Of a DNA stretch of 8,225 bases, positions 1-5,715 are shown one piece after another. Under the pieces are notes generated by a model, which had not been told where the DNA came from, did not search any database, and saw only the letters and a program-made list of their open reading frames with translations. The DNA comes from Comamonadaceae bacterium (GTDB lineage Bacteria > Pseudomonadota > Gammaproteobacteria > Burkholderiales > Burkholderiaceae_C), in NCBI GenBank assembly GCA_947374505.1, contig CANCCE010000121.1, positions 1 through 8,225 on the forward strand, read 5' to 3'. Every line of letters begins with the position of its first letter. Positions within the stretch are counted from its first letter, which is position 1. The translations under genes and the position numbers were made by a program.

Positions 1-390
1 CTGGCCTATCCGCAGCCAGCCGACAGCTACAACGATGCAGCGCTCAAGCAAGCCTTGAATGACGCCTTGTTGCCACAACTCGCAGAGCGCTTGGATGACC
101 GCGACGCCTGGAGCCAAAAGCTGTCGGGCGGCGAACAACAACGACTCGCCATCGCCCGTGTGTTGCTGAAAAAACCGCAGTGGATCTTTGCCGACGAAGC
201 CACCAGCGCGCTCGACGAAGCCGCCGAAAAAACGCTCTATGCCAAGCTGCTGGCGCAAACGCAGGAAGCCGGTGGCGCGCTGGTGTCGATCGCGCATCGT
301 CCCACGGTGGCAGCGTTTCACAGCCAGCGCTGGGAGTTGGAAAAAACGCTTGCAGGGGCTGCGGCGGCGTATGTGTTGACGGTTCGATGA
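1..390 (+). CDS. ABC transporter ATP-binding/permease protein, SbmA/BacA/YddA type (C-terminal part)
   Basis: Only the last 129 residues are present; the frame is open from base 1, so the gene starts upstream. Visible parts of the nucleotide-binding domain are the signature LSGGEQQ (local residues 41-47), Walker B WIFADE (61-66), the D-loop SALD (69-72) and the switch histidine in SIAHR (H99). The short segment before the signature (YPQPADSYND) and the ending soon after the switch His fit fused membrane/ATPase transporters of the SbmA/BacA/YddA group, which move peptides, cobalamin or related compounds across the inner membrane. The substrate cannot be read from this fragment. The stop lies 18 nt from the convergent queC stop. 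A TTG at 55 could be mistaken for a start but lies inside the domain. ATPase identity is certain; the subfamily is a good but unproven assignment. Confidence 0.88.
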   Translation: MAYPQPADSYNDAALKQALNDALLPQLAERLDDRDAWSQKLSGGEQQRLAIARVLLKKPQWIFADEATSALDEAAEKTLYAKLLAQTQEAGGALVSIAHRPTVAAFHSQRWELEKTLAGAAAAYVLTVR

Positions 391-391
391 G

Positions 392-409
392 GGGATCGGT
401 GGGATCGGT
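392..409. repeat. Tandem 9-bp direct repeat between convergent genes
   Basis: GGGATCGGT occurs twice head to tail (392-400 and 401-409), filling the gap between the ABC transporter stop and the queC stop and touching the queC stop codon. It has no hairpin and no T-tract, so it is not an intrinsic terminator. It probably arose by a small slippage duplication. Confidence 0.7.
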
Positions 410-1104
410 CAGACTCCGGAAAACCCAGCATAACCGCGCGCCCGCAACTCACAGGCCGGGCACGCACCGCAGCCGTAACCCCACGCATGCCGGTGCTCCC
501 GGTCGCCTAAGTAGCAGGTGTGAGTGTATTCAATGATCAGGTCGACCAGCTTGCTACCGCCGAGTGAATCAGCCAAGCGCCAGGTGTCGGCTTTGTCGAT
601 CCACATCAGCGGCGTCTCGATCAGAAAGCGTTTGTCCATGCCGAGCGACAAGGCCAGTTGCATGGCTTTCATGGTGTCGTCACGGCAGTCAGGGTAGCCT
701 GAAAAATCGGTTTCGCAAACGCCGGTCACCAACACCTCAAGCCCGCGCCGGTACGCCAGTGCGGCCGCTAGTGTCAAAAAGAGCAAATTGCGGCCCGGCA
801 CAAAGGTATTGGGCAGGCCAGAGCTTTCCATTTTGAAGGCGGTGTCGCGCGTCAGCGAGGTCTCACTGACCTGGCCTAAGACGCCGAGGTCCAGCAAGTG
901 GTCTTCGCCGAGCTTGCCGGCCCATTCAGGGAACTGTTCACGCAGCTGTTGCAACACCACCAGCCGTGCATCCAACTCAACGCTGTGGCGCTGGCGGTAA
1001 TCAAAGGCAATGGTTTCAACACGCTGGTAGCGGGTCAGCGCCTGCGCTAAGCAAGTGGTGGAGTCTTGTCCCCCTGAGAACAAAACGAGAGCGGTGGTGT
1101 GCAT
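409..1104 (-). CDS. queC: 7-cyano-7-deazaguanine (preQ0) synthase QueC
   Basis: QueC is an ATP-dependent enzyme that converts 7-carboxy-7-deazaguanine plus ammonia to preQ0, a cytoplasmic step towards queuosine in tRNA. From the ATG at 1104 the protein has 231 residues, normal for the family. It carries the PP-loop SGGQDST (10-16), VPGRN (102-106), ETDFSGYPDCR (131-141) and a C-terminal zinc site with C197, C212, C215 and C218 (HTC then GYGCGACPAC). The frame runs upstream to a TTG at 1146, but those 14 residues (MIRLVSNLQR...) are not family-like and would overlap a stem-loop, so the ATG just before HTTALVLFSGG is chosen. No clear Shine-Dalgarno precedes it. The gene is 86 nt downstream of the kinase-like gene on the same strand; no queD, queE or queF is in view. 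Confidence 0.96.
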   Translation of the reverse strand: MHTTALVLFSGGQDSTTCLAQALTRYQRVETIAFDYRQRHSVELDARLVVLQQLREQFPEWAGKLGEDHLLDLGVLGQVSETSLTRDTAFKMESSGLPNTFVPGRNLLFLTLAAALAYRRGLEVLVTGVCETDFSGYPDCRDDTMKAMQLALSLGMDKRFLIETPLMWIDKADTWRLADSLGGSKLVDLIIEYTHTCYLGDREHRHAWGYGCGACPACELRARGYAGFSGV

Positions 1105-1143
1105 GAAAAGCAGTGTGCGTTGGAGGTTGCTGACGAGACGGAT

Positions 1144-1165
1144 CAAGTCGAATCAAATCGACTTG
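1144..1165. other. Perfect 8-bp stem-loop between the kinase-like gene and queC
   Basis: CAAGTCGA (1144-1151), a 6-nt loop and TCGACTTG (1158-1165) form a perfect inverted repeat. It lies in the 86-nt gap downstream of the kinase-like stop and about 40 nt before the queC ATG. Neither strand has a T-run directly after the stem, so it is a poor intrinsic terminator. It could be an operator half-site pair, a leader hairpin of queC mRNA or a processing site. I see no convincing preQ1 riboswitch around it. Confidence 0.6.
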
Positions 1166-1190
1166 TGCCTGATTTTAAAAGCGCTGAGCT

Positions 1191-1898
1191 TCAACCTGCC
1201 AAATGAGGCGCTGGACTGGCCTTCAAAAACGACAGCTGGACGGTGTCTTCGGACTGCGAAAAACCGACCGATTCGGCTTGCGCAAGCGCCGCCACATCCC
1301 GCCAAGTCAAGGCTCTGTACTCGGAGGGTGGGCTGTTTTCAGCGCTGCGCTCGGCGGGCTTTCGAATAATCGACAAAGCAACGCCACCTGGCACCTCGGC
1401 GGCTGTCAACACGACATCAGCCGGGCCGGGTTGTTGATCGCTGAGGGCCAACAGTGCTGCCGGCAAGACGCTGCGCAATGCCGCGGTGGTCACGGCCACC
1501 GAGAGCTCAGCCATCCCATTGACGATGACGAATCCCCTGAAGCGGAGCTCGGTGGTGAGCAGACTCAGGCAGTCCACCACACCGCTGTCCAACCGCGTCA
1601 CTGCACCGGTTTTTGGCACCAGCCAAGACATGAGGTTCAGGCAGGTGCTGGCTGAGGTGCGCGCGAGCTTGTCAAGCGCAGCACTGTTGTCGCGCAGATG
1701 AATCAAGTCGGGTGCATCGCTCTGCAGACGCCTGTCGATCATGGTCGCAATCATGCCGATGGGCTGAAACTCGCCGACCAGATGGTGGCGAATGGTCGGC
1801 GCAAGACGCCGCAGCAAGGCGTAGCGGGCAGCTTCTGCCAGCGCCAAGTCATCAACGGCGGCATCCGTTTGGATGGATCTGTCTGAGGGGTTCTGCAT
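1191..1898 (-). CDS. Histidine-kinase-like / histidine phosphotransferase-like protein with degenerate ATPase domain
   Basis: The protein has 235 residues with no signal peptide or membrane segment, so it is probably cytoplasmic. Residues 20-95 are helical and resemble a dimerisation/phosphoacceptor hairpin: LRRLAPTIRHHLVGEFQPIG (29-48), with candidate phospho-histidines H38/H39, then a second helix around LRDNSAALDKLARTSAS (68-84). Residues 110-225 follow the layout of a kinase ATPase domain: LRSVLPAALLALSD (141-154) sits where the N-box would be but lacks its asparagines, and no DxGxG G-box follows. The segment 198-226 (LTWRDVAALAQAESVGF...VQLSFL) resembles the last helix and strands. It may therefore not bind ATP and could act as a phosphotransferase (ChpT/Spo0B-like architecture) or pseudokinase. 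It is divergent from a stand-alone receiver gene, its likely partner. No Shine-Dalgarno is seen before the ATG at 1898. The family call is inference from pattern. Confidence 0.6.
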   Translation of the reverse strand: MQNPSDRSIQTDAAVDDLALAEAARYALLRRLAPTIRHHLVGEFQPIGMIATMIDRRLQSDAPDLIHLRDNSAALDKLARTSASTCLNLMSWLVPKTGAVTRLDSGVVDCLSLLTTELRFRGFVIVNGMAELSVAVTTAALRSVLPAALLALSDQQPGPADVVLTAAEVPGGVALSIIRKPAERSAENSPPSEYRALTWRDVAALAQAESVGFSQSEDTVQLSFLKASPAPHLAG

Positions 1899-2084
1899 AA
1901 AAAGAAAAGGACATTGCCCATGAAGGCTATTTTGTCAGCATCGTCACTATTGACCAGCTTTTACAGAGATGATGTAGGACGGTAGCTCATTTACAGCCAA
2001 ATGATGCCGCTAAGTAGATAGGTTGGTGAAAATCTAAGCTGATTTGTATTGCAACAACCGCTACGCAAAGCCTCTTGGAATCCC
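1899..2084. promoter_or_regulatory. Divergent intergenic region between kinase-like and receiver genes
   Basis: This 186-bp gap lies between two divergently read genes, so it should hold both promoters. A rightward -35-like TTGACC (1950-1955) has only a poor -10 (TGTAGG, 1973-1978) at 17 bp. TTTACA (1990-1995) has a TAGATA-like element (2015-2020) at a long spacing of 19 bp. Neither is convincing. The region is visibly more AT-rich than the flanking genes. I find no small ORF with family-like sequence here. Confidence 0.4.
1960..2006. repeat. Spaced direct repeat TTTACAG ... ATGATG
   Basis: TTTACAG occurs at 1960-1966 and again at 1990-1996, exactly 30 bp apart. Each copy is followed within a few bases by ATGATG (1969-1974 and 2001-2006). 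The spacing is close to three helical turns, as expected for a regulator binding one face of the DNA, but two short copies could also be chance. Confidence 0.35.
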
Positions 2085-2456
2085 ATGATTTATTTGGTTG
2101 AAGACAACGGTGTCGTTAGCGACAGCTTGGCCGGCATGCTGAAAGAAATCGCCAGCGTCAAAGTGGCTGGCGTAGCGAGCACTGAGGCTGAAGCAACAAA
2201 ATGGCTGCTCGGGCACCCGGATGAATGGCAAATGGCGGTGGTCGATCTGTTTTTGTTGCAAGGCAGCGGCTTGGGTGTCCTGTCCAGCTGTGCCAACCGC
2301 AAACCGACCCAAAAGGTGGTGGTGCTCACCAACTACGCCACCGCCGATATTCGCCGACGTGCGCTGGCACTGGGCGCTGATGCGGTGTTCGATAAAACCC
2401 AAGAGTTGGACAAGTTCTTGGCCTACTGCACCGCCAGCAGACTCAGTGCCGCTTGA
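2085..2456 (+). CDS. Stand-alone response regulator receiver domain protein
   Basis: The 123-residue protein is a single CheY-like receiver with all key residues: acidic pair E6/D7 (YLVEDN), phospho-acceptor D54 (VVDLFL), switch threonine T82 (VVLTNY) and lysine K104 (VFDKT). It ends 19 residues after the lysine, so there is no DNA-binding or enzyme output domain. It should act by protein contact or as a phosphate shuttle/sink. The frame extends to a TTG at 2049, but the receiver fold starts at MIYLVEDN, so the ATG at 2085 is chosen; a weak GGAA lies 4 nt before it. The divergent kinase-like gene is the obvious candidate partner. egtD follows 71 nt downstream on the same strand and could be read from the same transcript. 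Confidence 0.9.
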   Translation: MIYLVEDNGVVSDSLAGMLKEIASVKVAGVASTEAEATKWLLGHPDEWQMAVVDLFLLQGSGLGVLSSCANRKPTQKVVVLTNYATADIRRRALALGADAVFDKTQELDKFLAYCTASRLSAA

Positions 2457-2527
2457 ACACAACGCTCGCCTGGCTTTGCAGAAGCCTTTGAAGGGTCGAT
2501 TCAATAACCTCCTGCTACAGTCTTGTG
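2457..2527 (+). promoter_or_regulatory. Short gap before egtD: weak hairpin and weak promoter-like hexamers
   Basis: GGCTT (2472-2476), a 5-nt loop and AAGCC (2482-2486) form a short hairpin followed by only TTT, too weak to call a terminator. TTGCAG (2476-2481) and TTCAAT (2500-2505), 18 bp apart, each match 4 of 6 consensus bases and might drive egtD. Neither excludes read-through from the receiver gene. Confidence 0.25.
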
Positions 2528-3532
2528 ATGATTGATTTTTCTGCGGCTGCTCCCGCCCTGTCCCCCGCTTTCTCAGGCGTATTGCCGCAACCCGATTTCA
2601 TTCAGTTGCACCATGAAGACCGGGCCGCTGTGCGGGCTGAACTGGTGGCCGGCTTGCTGGCGCCGCAAGCCTTCACGTCCCCCAAATACCTGTATGACCC
2701 CCTCGGTTCGCGGCTGTTTGAAGCCATCACCGAGTTGCCTGAGTACTACCCGACGCGCACTGAGGCCGGCATTTTCAAAGCGCATGCCACTGCCATAGCA
2801 GCGCGGGTGCCAGACAACGCTACGCTGGTCGATTTGGGCGCGGGCAATTGCGCCAAGGCGGCCAGCCTGTTCGCGGCTTTTGCGCCGGCACGTTACGTGG
2901 CGGTGGACATTTCGGTTGAGTTTTTAAGACAAGCGCTGGGCAGTTTGCAAGCGCAACATCCGCGGCTGCCGATGCTGGGCGTCGGGATGGACTTTTCAAG
3001 CTCGCTGCAACTGCCGCCGCAAGCCGGCAACGGCCCGAACGTGTTGTTTTACCCGGGCTCTAGCATTGGCAACTTCACACCCACTCAGGCGCTGGCTTTT
3101 CTGCAGCAAGCCCGCAGCGCGTGCAGCGGCGGCGGGCTGCTGATCGGTGTCGACCTGCTCAAACCACGCGACGTCTTAGAGCCCGCGTATGACGATGCGC
3201 TGGGTGTCACCTCGGCGTTTAACCGGAACCTGTTACCGCACCTGAATCAATTGGTCGGCAGCGATTTTCAGTTGGCTGACTGGCAGCATGCGGCCTTGTT
3301 CAACGCAGCAGAATCACGCATTGAAATGCATTTGCAAGCCACCCGTGACGTGCAAGTGCGTTGGCCCGGCGGCGAGCGGCGCTTTGGCCAAGGCGAACGC
3401 ATTCACACCGAAAGTTCGTACAAATGGCGAGCGTCAGATTTTGAGCAATTGCTGCAAACTGCCGGCTTTGTCAACACACAGGCCTGGACCGATGAACGCG
3501 GCTGGTTTGCGGTCTTCTGGGCCGCAGGATAA
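2528..3532 (+). CDS. egtD: L-histidine N-alpha-methyltransferase EgtD
   Basis: EgtD uses three S-adenosylmethionine molecules to trimethylate the alpha-amino group of histidine, giving hercynine, the precursor of ergothioneine and selenoneine. The 334 residues match family length. Numbered from the GTG at 2525 (one residue more), motifs are the substrate-side segment YYPTRTE (74-80), SAM motif I LVDLGAGNCAK (101-111), VDIS (127-130), FYPGSSIGNF (175-184, N183 expected to touch the substrate), AYDDALGVTSAFNRN (221-235) and IHTESSYK (293-300, with E296/S298 matching the EgtD histidine-binding Glu/Ser pair). GTG at 2525 directly precedes ATG at 2528; the ATG is preferred, and no strong ribosome site separates them. 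The gene is joined to senB with 4 nt between stop and start. No egtB-like gene lies in the window, so EgtD probably serves a synthase encoded elsewhere. Confidence 0.95.
   Translation: MIDFSAAAPALSPAFSGVLPQPDFIQLHHEDRAAVRAELVAGLLAPQAFTSPKYLYDPLGSRLFEAITELPEYYPTRTEAGIFKAHATAIAARVPDNATLVDLGAGNCAKAASLFAAFAPARYVAVDISVEFLRQALGSLQAQHPRLPMLGVGMDFSSSLQLPPQAGNGPNVLFYPGSSIGNFTPTQALAFLQQARSACSGGGLLIGVDLLKPRDVLEPAYDDALGVTSAFNRNLLPHLNQLVGSDFQLADWQHAALFNAAESRIEMHLQATRDVQVRWPGGERRFGQGERIHTESSYKWRASDFEQLLQTAGFVNTQAWTDERGWFAVFWAAG
3526..3529 (+). promoter_or_regulatory. Ribosome binding site of senB inside the egtD end
   Basis: AGGA at 3526-3529, in the last codons of egtD, lies 7 nt before the senB ATG at 3537. 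It supports this start over the upstream extension of the frame and indicates translation coupled to egtD. Confidence 0.6.
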
Positions 3533-3536
3533 AACC

Positions 3537-4559
3537 ATGACTCAAGCCAAGCCCAACATGCAGCCCGTGCGCATTGTCATCGTCAGCCCTGCGCTGGCGG
3601 ACGCCAACAACGGCAACTGGCAAACTGCACAACGCTGGCGCGCGTTGCTGGCAGCGCACAGCGTGCGCATCGTCAAGCAATGGCCCGACACCGAGGCTCA
3701 GACAAAAGGTGCAGCCCAAGACCAGGTGATGCTGGCGCTGCACGCCCGTCGCTCGGCGGCTTCTGTGGCGGCTTGGGCGGAGCGCCAGCCAACGGGAGCG
3801 CAGGGTTTGGCCGTGGTGCTCACCGGCACGGACCTTTACCGCGACATTCAATCCGATCAGGCCGCCCAACAATCGCTCTCACAGGCCTCGCAACTGGTGG
3901 TCCTGCAAGCCACCGGGCCTGAGGCTTTACCGGCGGATCTGCGCGCGAAAACGCGGGTGATCTTCCAGTCCAGCTCGGCGTTGCCAGCGCTGTCCAAGCC
4001 GTCAACGCAAACACAATTGCGCGCCGTCATGGTGGGCCATCTGCGGGACGAAAAATCGCCGCAAACCCTCTTTGCCGCCGCCCACCTTCTGCAAGGAGAA
4101 CCGAATCTATTCATCGACCACCTTGGTGAAGCGCTGGACCCGGCGCTGGGCGAGGCGGCTCGGGCGACTGCCGCAGCCTGTCCAAATTACCGCTGGTTAG
4201 GTGCACAACCGTACGCCGCGACGCGTCGTCATATTCAGCGTGCGCATGTGCTGGTTCATGCCAGCGTGATCGAAGGCGGCGCCCACGTCGTCATGGAAGC
4301 CGTCCTGAGTGGAACGCCGGTGCTGGCTTCGCGTATTCCGGGCAATGTTGGCATGCTGGGCGATGACTATGCGGGCTATTTCGAGCCGGGCGATGCCGAA
4401 GGTCTGGCGCAACTGCTGCGGCGTTGCCACGGTGTGTCTGGTGACACATGGCTGGCGCAACTGCAAGCCCAATGTGCGCTGCGTGTCCCTTTGTTCAGCC
4501 CCGAGGTGGAACGCGCCGCCTTGCTGAAACTCGTGCTCGATTTGAGCCGCGCGAACTAG
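3537..4559 (+). CDS. senB: Selenoneine biosynthesis selenosugar synthase SenB (TIGR04348-type glycosyltransferase)
   Basis: SenB enzymes form a selenosugar from selenophosphate and a UDP-sugar; SenA then couples it to hercynine to make selenoneine. The 340-residue protein has a GT-B fold layout: N-terminal strand VRIVIVSPAL (11-20), the family segments LALHARRSAAS (66-76) and LTGTDLYRD (95-103), the donor-domain start VMVGHLRDEKSP (164-175), YRWLG (218-222), and EGGAHVVMEAV (246-256) with the E-x7-E motif of GT4-like transferases (E246, E254), followed by PVLASRIPGNVGMLG (261-275). HARRSAAS and TGTDLYRD set it apart from ordinary GT4 enzymes. The frame is open far back into egtD, but the ATG at 3537, 4 nt after the egtD stop and with its own AGGA, is the natural start. 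The egtD link supports hercynine-derived selenoneine, but senA and senC are absent here. Function is by family, not shown in this organism. Confidence 0.87.
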   Translation: MTQAKPNMQPVRIVIVSPALADANNGNWQTAQRWRALLAAHSVRIVKQWPDTEAQTKGAAQDQVMLALHARRSAASVAAWAERQPTGAQGLAVVLTGTDLYRDIQSDQAAQQSLSQASQLVVLQATGPEALPADLRAKTRVIFQSSSALPALSKPSTQTQLRAVMVGHLRDEKSPQTLFAAAHLLQGEPNLFIDHLGEALDPALGEAARATAAACPNYRWLGAQPYAATRRHIQRAHVLVHASVIEGGAHVVMEAVLSGTPVLASRIPGNVGMLGDDYAGYFEPGDAEGLAQLLRRCHGVSGDTWLAQLQAQCALRVPLFSPEVERAALLKLVLDLSRAN

Positions 4560-4589
4560 CCGTGCCTTGATTCGTTGGTGTCTACCAGC

Positions 4590-4630
4590 TTGCCGTTTTG
4601 TTGATAGGCTGATAAATTAAAGAGTCTATT
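4590..4630 (+). promoter_or_regulatory. Candidate promoter(s) for the Gfo/Idh/MocA gene
   Basis: In the 93-nt gap after senB, TTGCCG (4590-4595) and TAAATT (4613-4618) are 17 bp apart, each matching 4 of 6 sigma-70 bases. An overlapping pair, TTGATA (4601-4606) and TCTATT (4625-4630), is 18 bp apart with 5/6 and 4/6 matches. The gap is AT-rich compared with the genes. No convincing terminator follows senB. Either pair would give a short leader before the ATG at 4653, which lacks a Shine-Dalgarno (C-run, then TTTTATCCGC). Confidence 0.38.
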
Positions 4631-4652
4631 CATCAACCCCCCTTTTATCCGC

Positions 4653-5666
4653 ATGAGCAACCACAAATTTCGAGTCGCCGTCATTGGCCTGGGCTGGTGG
4701 GGTCAAACTATCTCGCGGCTGATCAAAACATCGGCTGTGCTGGAGCTGGTCGCCGGCAGCGATCTGAACCAGACGACTGGTCGCGCTTTCACGCAAGAAA
4801 TCGGCGTTGATTTTCTGAATGATCTGGACGCTGCGCTGGCCGACCCGCGTATTGAGGGCGTGATCTTGTGCACCCCGCACACCCAGCACGGCCAGCAAAT
4901 GATGCTGGCCGCCCAGGCAGGCAAACATATTTTTTGCGAAAAACCACTGGCGCTGCAACGCGCTGACGTGGTCGCGGCCATGGCCGCCATCAATCAGCGC
5001 GGTCTGACGCTGGCCGTCGGACATGAGCGGCGCTTTGAGCCGCCCATCATCCGGGCGATGGAGATGATTCATTCGGGTGAGTTGGGCCGGCCACTGCAAA
5101 TGGAAGCCAACTTCAGCCAGGACAAATTCTTAAGCTTGCCGCCCGAGAACTGGCGACTGTCTGCCGCTGAGGCACCCGCCGGCCCGATGACCGCCACCGG
5201 CATTCACTTGCTCGACTTGTCGATTGGTGTTTTTGGCCCGGCTGAAACGGTCTACGCCAGCGTCAAGCAGCTCGGCAGCTCACTCGTCAACGGCGACACG
5301 CTGGCCATTCTGGCCACTTACAAAAGCGGCGGCCATGCCTTGATCAGCGCTATTTTGGCCACGCCTTTTGTCGGTCGCTTTGCGGTCTATTGCAGCCAAG
5401 GCTGGGTTGAGGTGCGCGACAAAAGTCACCCTGAGGCGTCCACCGGTTGGCTGCTGACCTATTGCAAGCGCGGTGAAGCAGAGCAGAGCATCGCCTATGA
5501 GCCCTACCCGGCCGTACTCGCCAACCTCGAAGCCTTTGCCGATGCCGCCCAAGGCCGCAAACCCTACCCGGTGCCGCAAGCGCAGATGCTGGCCAATATC
5601 TGCGCGCTAGAAGCCGTGGTCAAGTCAACCCGCAACGCCAGCATTGAGCAGGTCGAAGCGGGCTGA
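4653..5666 (+). CDS. Gfo/Idh/MocA family NAD(P)-dependent oxidoreductase
   Basis: The 337-residue protein has an N-terminal Rossmann fold: VAVIGLGWWG (8-17) with the glycine-rich dinucleotide loop, SDLN (36-39), VILCTPHTQHG (70-80) and the family hallmark CEKPLAL (95-101), followed by GHERRF (123-128). The C-terminal alpha/beta domain carries GIHLLDLS (183-190), where H185 and D188 fit the catalytic and substrate positions of the family. Members oxidise or reduce sugars, inositols, dihydrodiols or similar polyols in the cytoplasm; the substrate cannot be predicted here. It lies 93 nt after senB with possible promoters of its own, so it may or may not belong to that transcription unit. It is convergent with the ACMSD-type gene (42-nt gap). 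A role in sugar or aromatic metabolism is possible but unsupported. Confidence 0.9.
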   Translation: MSNHKFRVAVIGLGWWGQTISRLIKTSAVLELVAGSDLNQTTGRAFTQEIGVDFLNDLDAALADPRIEGVILCTPHTQHGQQMMLAAQAGKHIFCEKPLALQRADVVAAMAAINQRGLTLAVGHERRFEPPIIRAMEMIHSGELGRPLQMEANFSQDKFLSLPPENWRLSAAEAPAGPMTATGIHLLDLSIGVFGPAETVYASVKQLGSSLVNGDTLAILATYKSGGHALISAILATPFVGRFAVYCSQGWVEVRDKSHPEASTGWLLTYCKRGEAEQSIAYEPYPAVLANLEAFADAAQGRKPYPVPQAQMLANICALEAVVKSTRNASIEQVEAG

Positions 5667-5673
5667 ACAGCCC
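5660..5673 (+). terminator. Hairpin at the convergent gene ends (possible weak terminator)
   Basis: GGGCTG (5660-5665) and CAGCCC (5668-5673) form a perfect inverted repeat over the oxidoreductase stop codon, followed by TTGGGGTT rather than a clean T-run. With only two bases between the arms, the real stem is probably GGGC/GCCC with a six-base loop. Position between convergent genes suits termination, but the structure is weak. Confidence 0.3.
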
Positions 5674-5686
5674 TTGGGGTTCGGCG

Positions 5687-5715
5687 TTGAGCGCAGCTTG
5701 AGCGCCGTTCAGCGC
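5687..5715. repeat. Three phased TTGAGCGC-like octamers
   Basis: TTGAGCGC occurs at 5687-5694 and 5698-5705, with a one-mismatch copy TTCAGCGC at 5708-5715, at 11- and 10-bp steps. They lie between the two convergent stop codons and run into the last codons of the ACMSD-type gene. GGCGTT...AGCGCC across the first two copies can also pair imperfectly. Confidence 0.5.

Noticed and set aside
1105..1146. In-frame N-terminal extension of queC to a TTG at 1146
   Set aside because: The added residues are unlike QueC, overlap the stem-loop, and the ATG at 1104 sits at the normal distance from the PP-loop.
2049..2084. TTG start giving the receiver protein 12 extra residues
   Set aside because: Receiver domains begin at the strand before the acidic pair; the ATG at 2085 gives exactly that, and the extra residues show no pattern.
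2472..2490. Intrinsic terminator after the receiver gene
   Set aside because: A five-base-pair stem and only three T residues are too weak to call.
2061..2504. Minus-strand open frame opposite the receiver gene
   Set aside because: The plus-strand receiver has all conserved residues; the antisense product shows no recognisable domain.
3288..3536. Long upstream extension of senB overlapping egtD
   Set aside because: It lies within well-conserved EgtD coding sequence in another frame; the ATG at 3537 with AGGA upstream is the real start.
4626..5099. Minus-strand 157-codon open frame opposite the oxidoreductase N-terminus
   Set aside because: The Rossmann fold on the plus strand is unambiguous; the antisense product looks like an anagram-type shadow.
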